A program made the translations under genes and the position numbers. Source: Grimontia marina (GTDB lineage: Bacteria > Pseudomonadota > Gammaproteobacteria > Enterobacterales > Vibrionaceae). From it: a stretch of 64,000 nucleotides of DNA. The notes under the pieces were generated by a model. That model was not told the DNA's origin, ran no database searches, and saw only the letters and a program-made list of their open reading frames with translations. The stretch spans positions 26,908-90,907 of the forward strand of contig NZ_FIZY01000019.1 of assembly GCF_900060185.1 (NCBI RefSeq). The letters are read 5' to 3'. Shown in pieces: positions 63,276-64,000 of the stretch. Position 1 is the stretch's first letter. Each line of letters opens with the position of its first letter.

Positions 63276-64000
63276 ATAGTAGATCTCAAAGATAAGAGAA
63301 ACTCAGTCCGCTTTGTGCGATCTGATCAATCGCCAAACCGAAACATACCGACAAAAGGACTGAGTGATGGCCATCATAGCACCGATACCTCGTGGCGAAC
63401 GTCGTAGGATGAAAAAAGCGATACAGACTACCAAGGACAAGGATTATGCCCGCAGACTTATTGCTCTCATGCAACTCCACGAAGGCAAAACGATTGTCGA
63501 TGTCTGCCGTATTATCAGTGCAGCCCGCTCCTCAGTGGGTAGGTGGATTGACTGGTTTACTCAAGGTGGTATGGATGCCCTGCACGCTTTGCCTGTTGGC
63601 AGACCGCCAACGCTTCCCGTTAGCGAAATGTGTGCGATGCTGACTATTCTGGTTCAGTTTTCCCCGCAGGATTTCGGTTATCAGCGAAGCCGCTGGAGTA
63701 CAGAGCTTTTAACGATGCAGCTCAATGATGTATTCCAAAGTACAGTGGCGGCTTCTACGGTCAGGCGTTGGTTACCGAAAATCGGGATCGTCTGGCGTAG
63801 GGCGGCACCTACCCTCAATATTCGAGACCCTGACAAGGAAGAAAAGCTCGCTCAGATAAGTGAGGCGCTGGACAAATGCAGTGTTGACCATCCGGTGTTT
63901 TATGAAGACGAAGTTGATATCGACCTTAACCCCAAAATTGGGGCTGACTGGACGGTAAAAGGCCAGCAGAAAAAAGTGGTCACACCGGGACAGAACTGCA
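63276..64000 (+). mobile_element. IS630-family insertion sequence, left part
   Basis: The transposase gene at 63367 is preceded by about 90 bases of non-coding DNA that end at a CTAATAG sequence, where a TA duplication of the IS630 type could lie (63274-63278). The exact left end is approximate since the terminal repeat cannot be compared with the right end, which lies outside the window. Confidence 0.7.
63367..64000 (+). CDS. IS630-family transposase, partial
   Basis: 211 codons are open from ATG 63367 (MAIIAPIPRGERRRMKKAIQ) to the window edge without a stop. An N-terminal HTH (ALMQLHEGKTIVDVCRIISA) and a second one (AASTVRRWLPKIGIVWRR) bind the ends, and the first catalytic Asp is in VFYEDEVDIDLNPKIG, followed by WTVKGQQ. 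These are the marks of the DDE domain of IS630-type transposases. The remaining Asp and Glu are outside the window. AGGACTGAGTG just before the ATG supplies the ribosome binding site. Confidence 0.9.
   Translation, partial: MAIIAPIPRGERRRMKKAIQTTKDKDYARRLIALMQLHEGKTIVDVCRIISAARSSVGRWIDWFTQGGMDALHALPVGRPPTLPVSEMCAMLTILVQFSPQDFGYQRSRWSTELLTMQLNDVFQSTVAASTVRRWLPKIGIVWRRAAPTLNIRDPDKEEKLAQISEALDKCSVDHPVFYEDEVDIDLNPKIGADWTVKGQQKKVVTPGQNC

Noticed and set aside
1..64000. CRISPR arrays, tRNA or rRNA genes
   Set aside because: No regularly spaced repeats and no cloverleaf or rRNA-like stretches were noticed on reading.

Overview
The window reads as a chromosome segment of a marine gammaproteobacterium, most likely Vibrionaceae (a Grimontia/Enterovibrio/Vibrio-type organism). 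This rests on a type VI secretion cluster with the same gene order as the Vibrio cholerae vipA-vasL locus, on a PqiABC system, on an RhlE-type helicase, and on a VCR-like attC site near the right edge. The species assignment is inference. No rRNA, tRNA or CRISPR was seen.

Layout. (1) Positions 1-10792, minus strand: the first eleven genes of an extracellular contractile injection system (eCIS), running sheath, tube, baseplate protein, a low-complexity protein, DUF4255 cap, AAA+ ATPase, a DUF4157 protein with a nuclease-like C-terminal region (a likely cargo), a small protein, a CIS_tube/LysM pair, and the start of the hub/spike gene, which runs off the left edge. (2) 11261-17197: a dual-specificity-type phosphatase, the pqiABC envelope lipid-transport operon, and a DEAD-box helicase. 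(3) 17306-37813, minus strand: a complete 15-gene T6SS structural and regulatory cluster, transcribed tssB to vasL, without hcp, vgrG or PAAR genes. (4) 37814-39222: about 1.4 kb of AT-rich, probably decayed DNA. (5) 39223-49442, minus strand: outer-membrane phospholipase A, then a nitrogen-compound block made of an amidase with a urea/short-amide type ABC transporter, a periplasmic copper amine oxidase and an acetylpolyamine deacetylase-like enzyme. (6) 49578-54297: a LuxR-type regulator, a MarR/metallo-beta-lactamase-fold pair divergent from an FAD monooxygenase and DUF2783 pair, with three related palindromes in the shared promoter region. (7) 54385-61723: a LuxR regulator, a TRAP transporter, an AraC regulator, an aldehyde dehydrogenase, an NTF2-like protein and a DUF3088 protein. 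(8) 62093-64000: small NTF2-like and immunity-like genes, an isolated integron attC site following a truncated cassette gene, and the left part of an IS630-family insertion sequence that runs off the right edge.

Two unrelated contractile machines (eCIS and T6SS) therefore lie within 38 kb of each other, followed by a catabolic region for amines, amides, organic acids and possibly aromatic compounds. Many translation starts were moved downstream of the longest open frame where a clear Shine-Dalgarno sequence or a stop-start overlap supports it; each case is stated in its entry.
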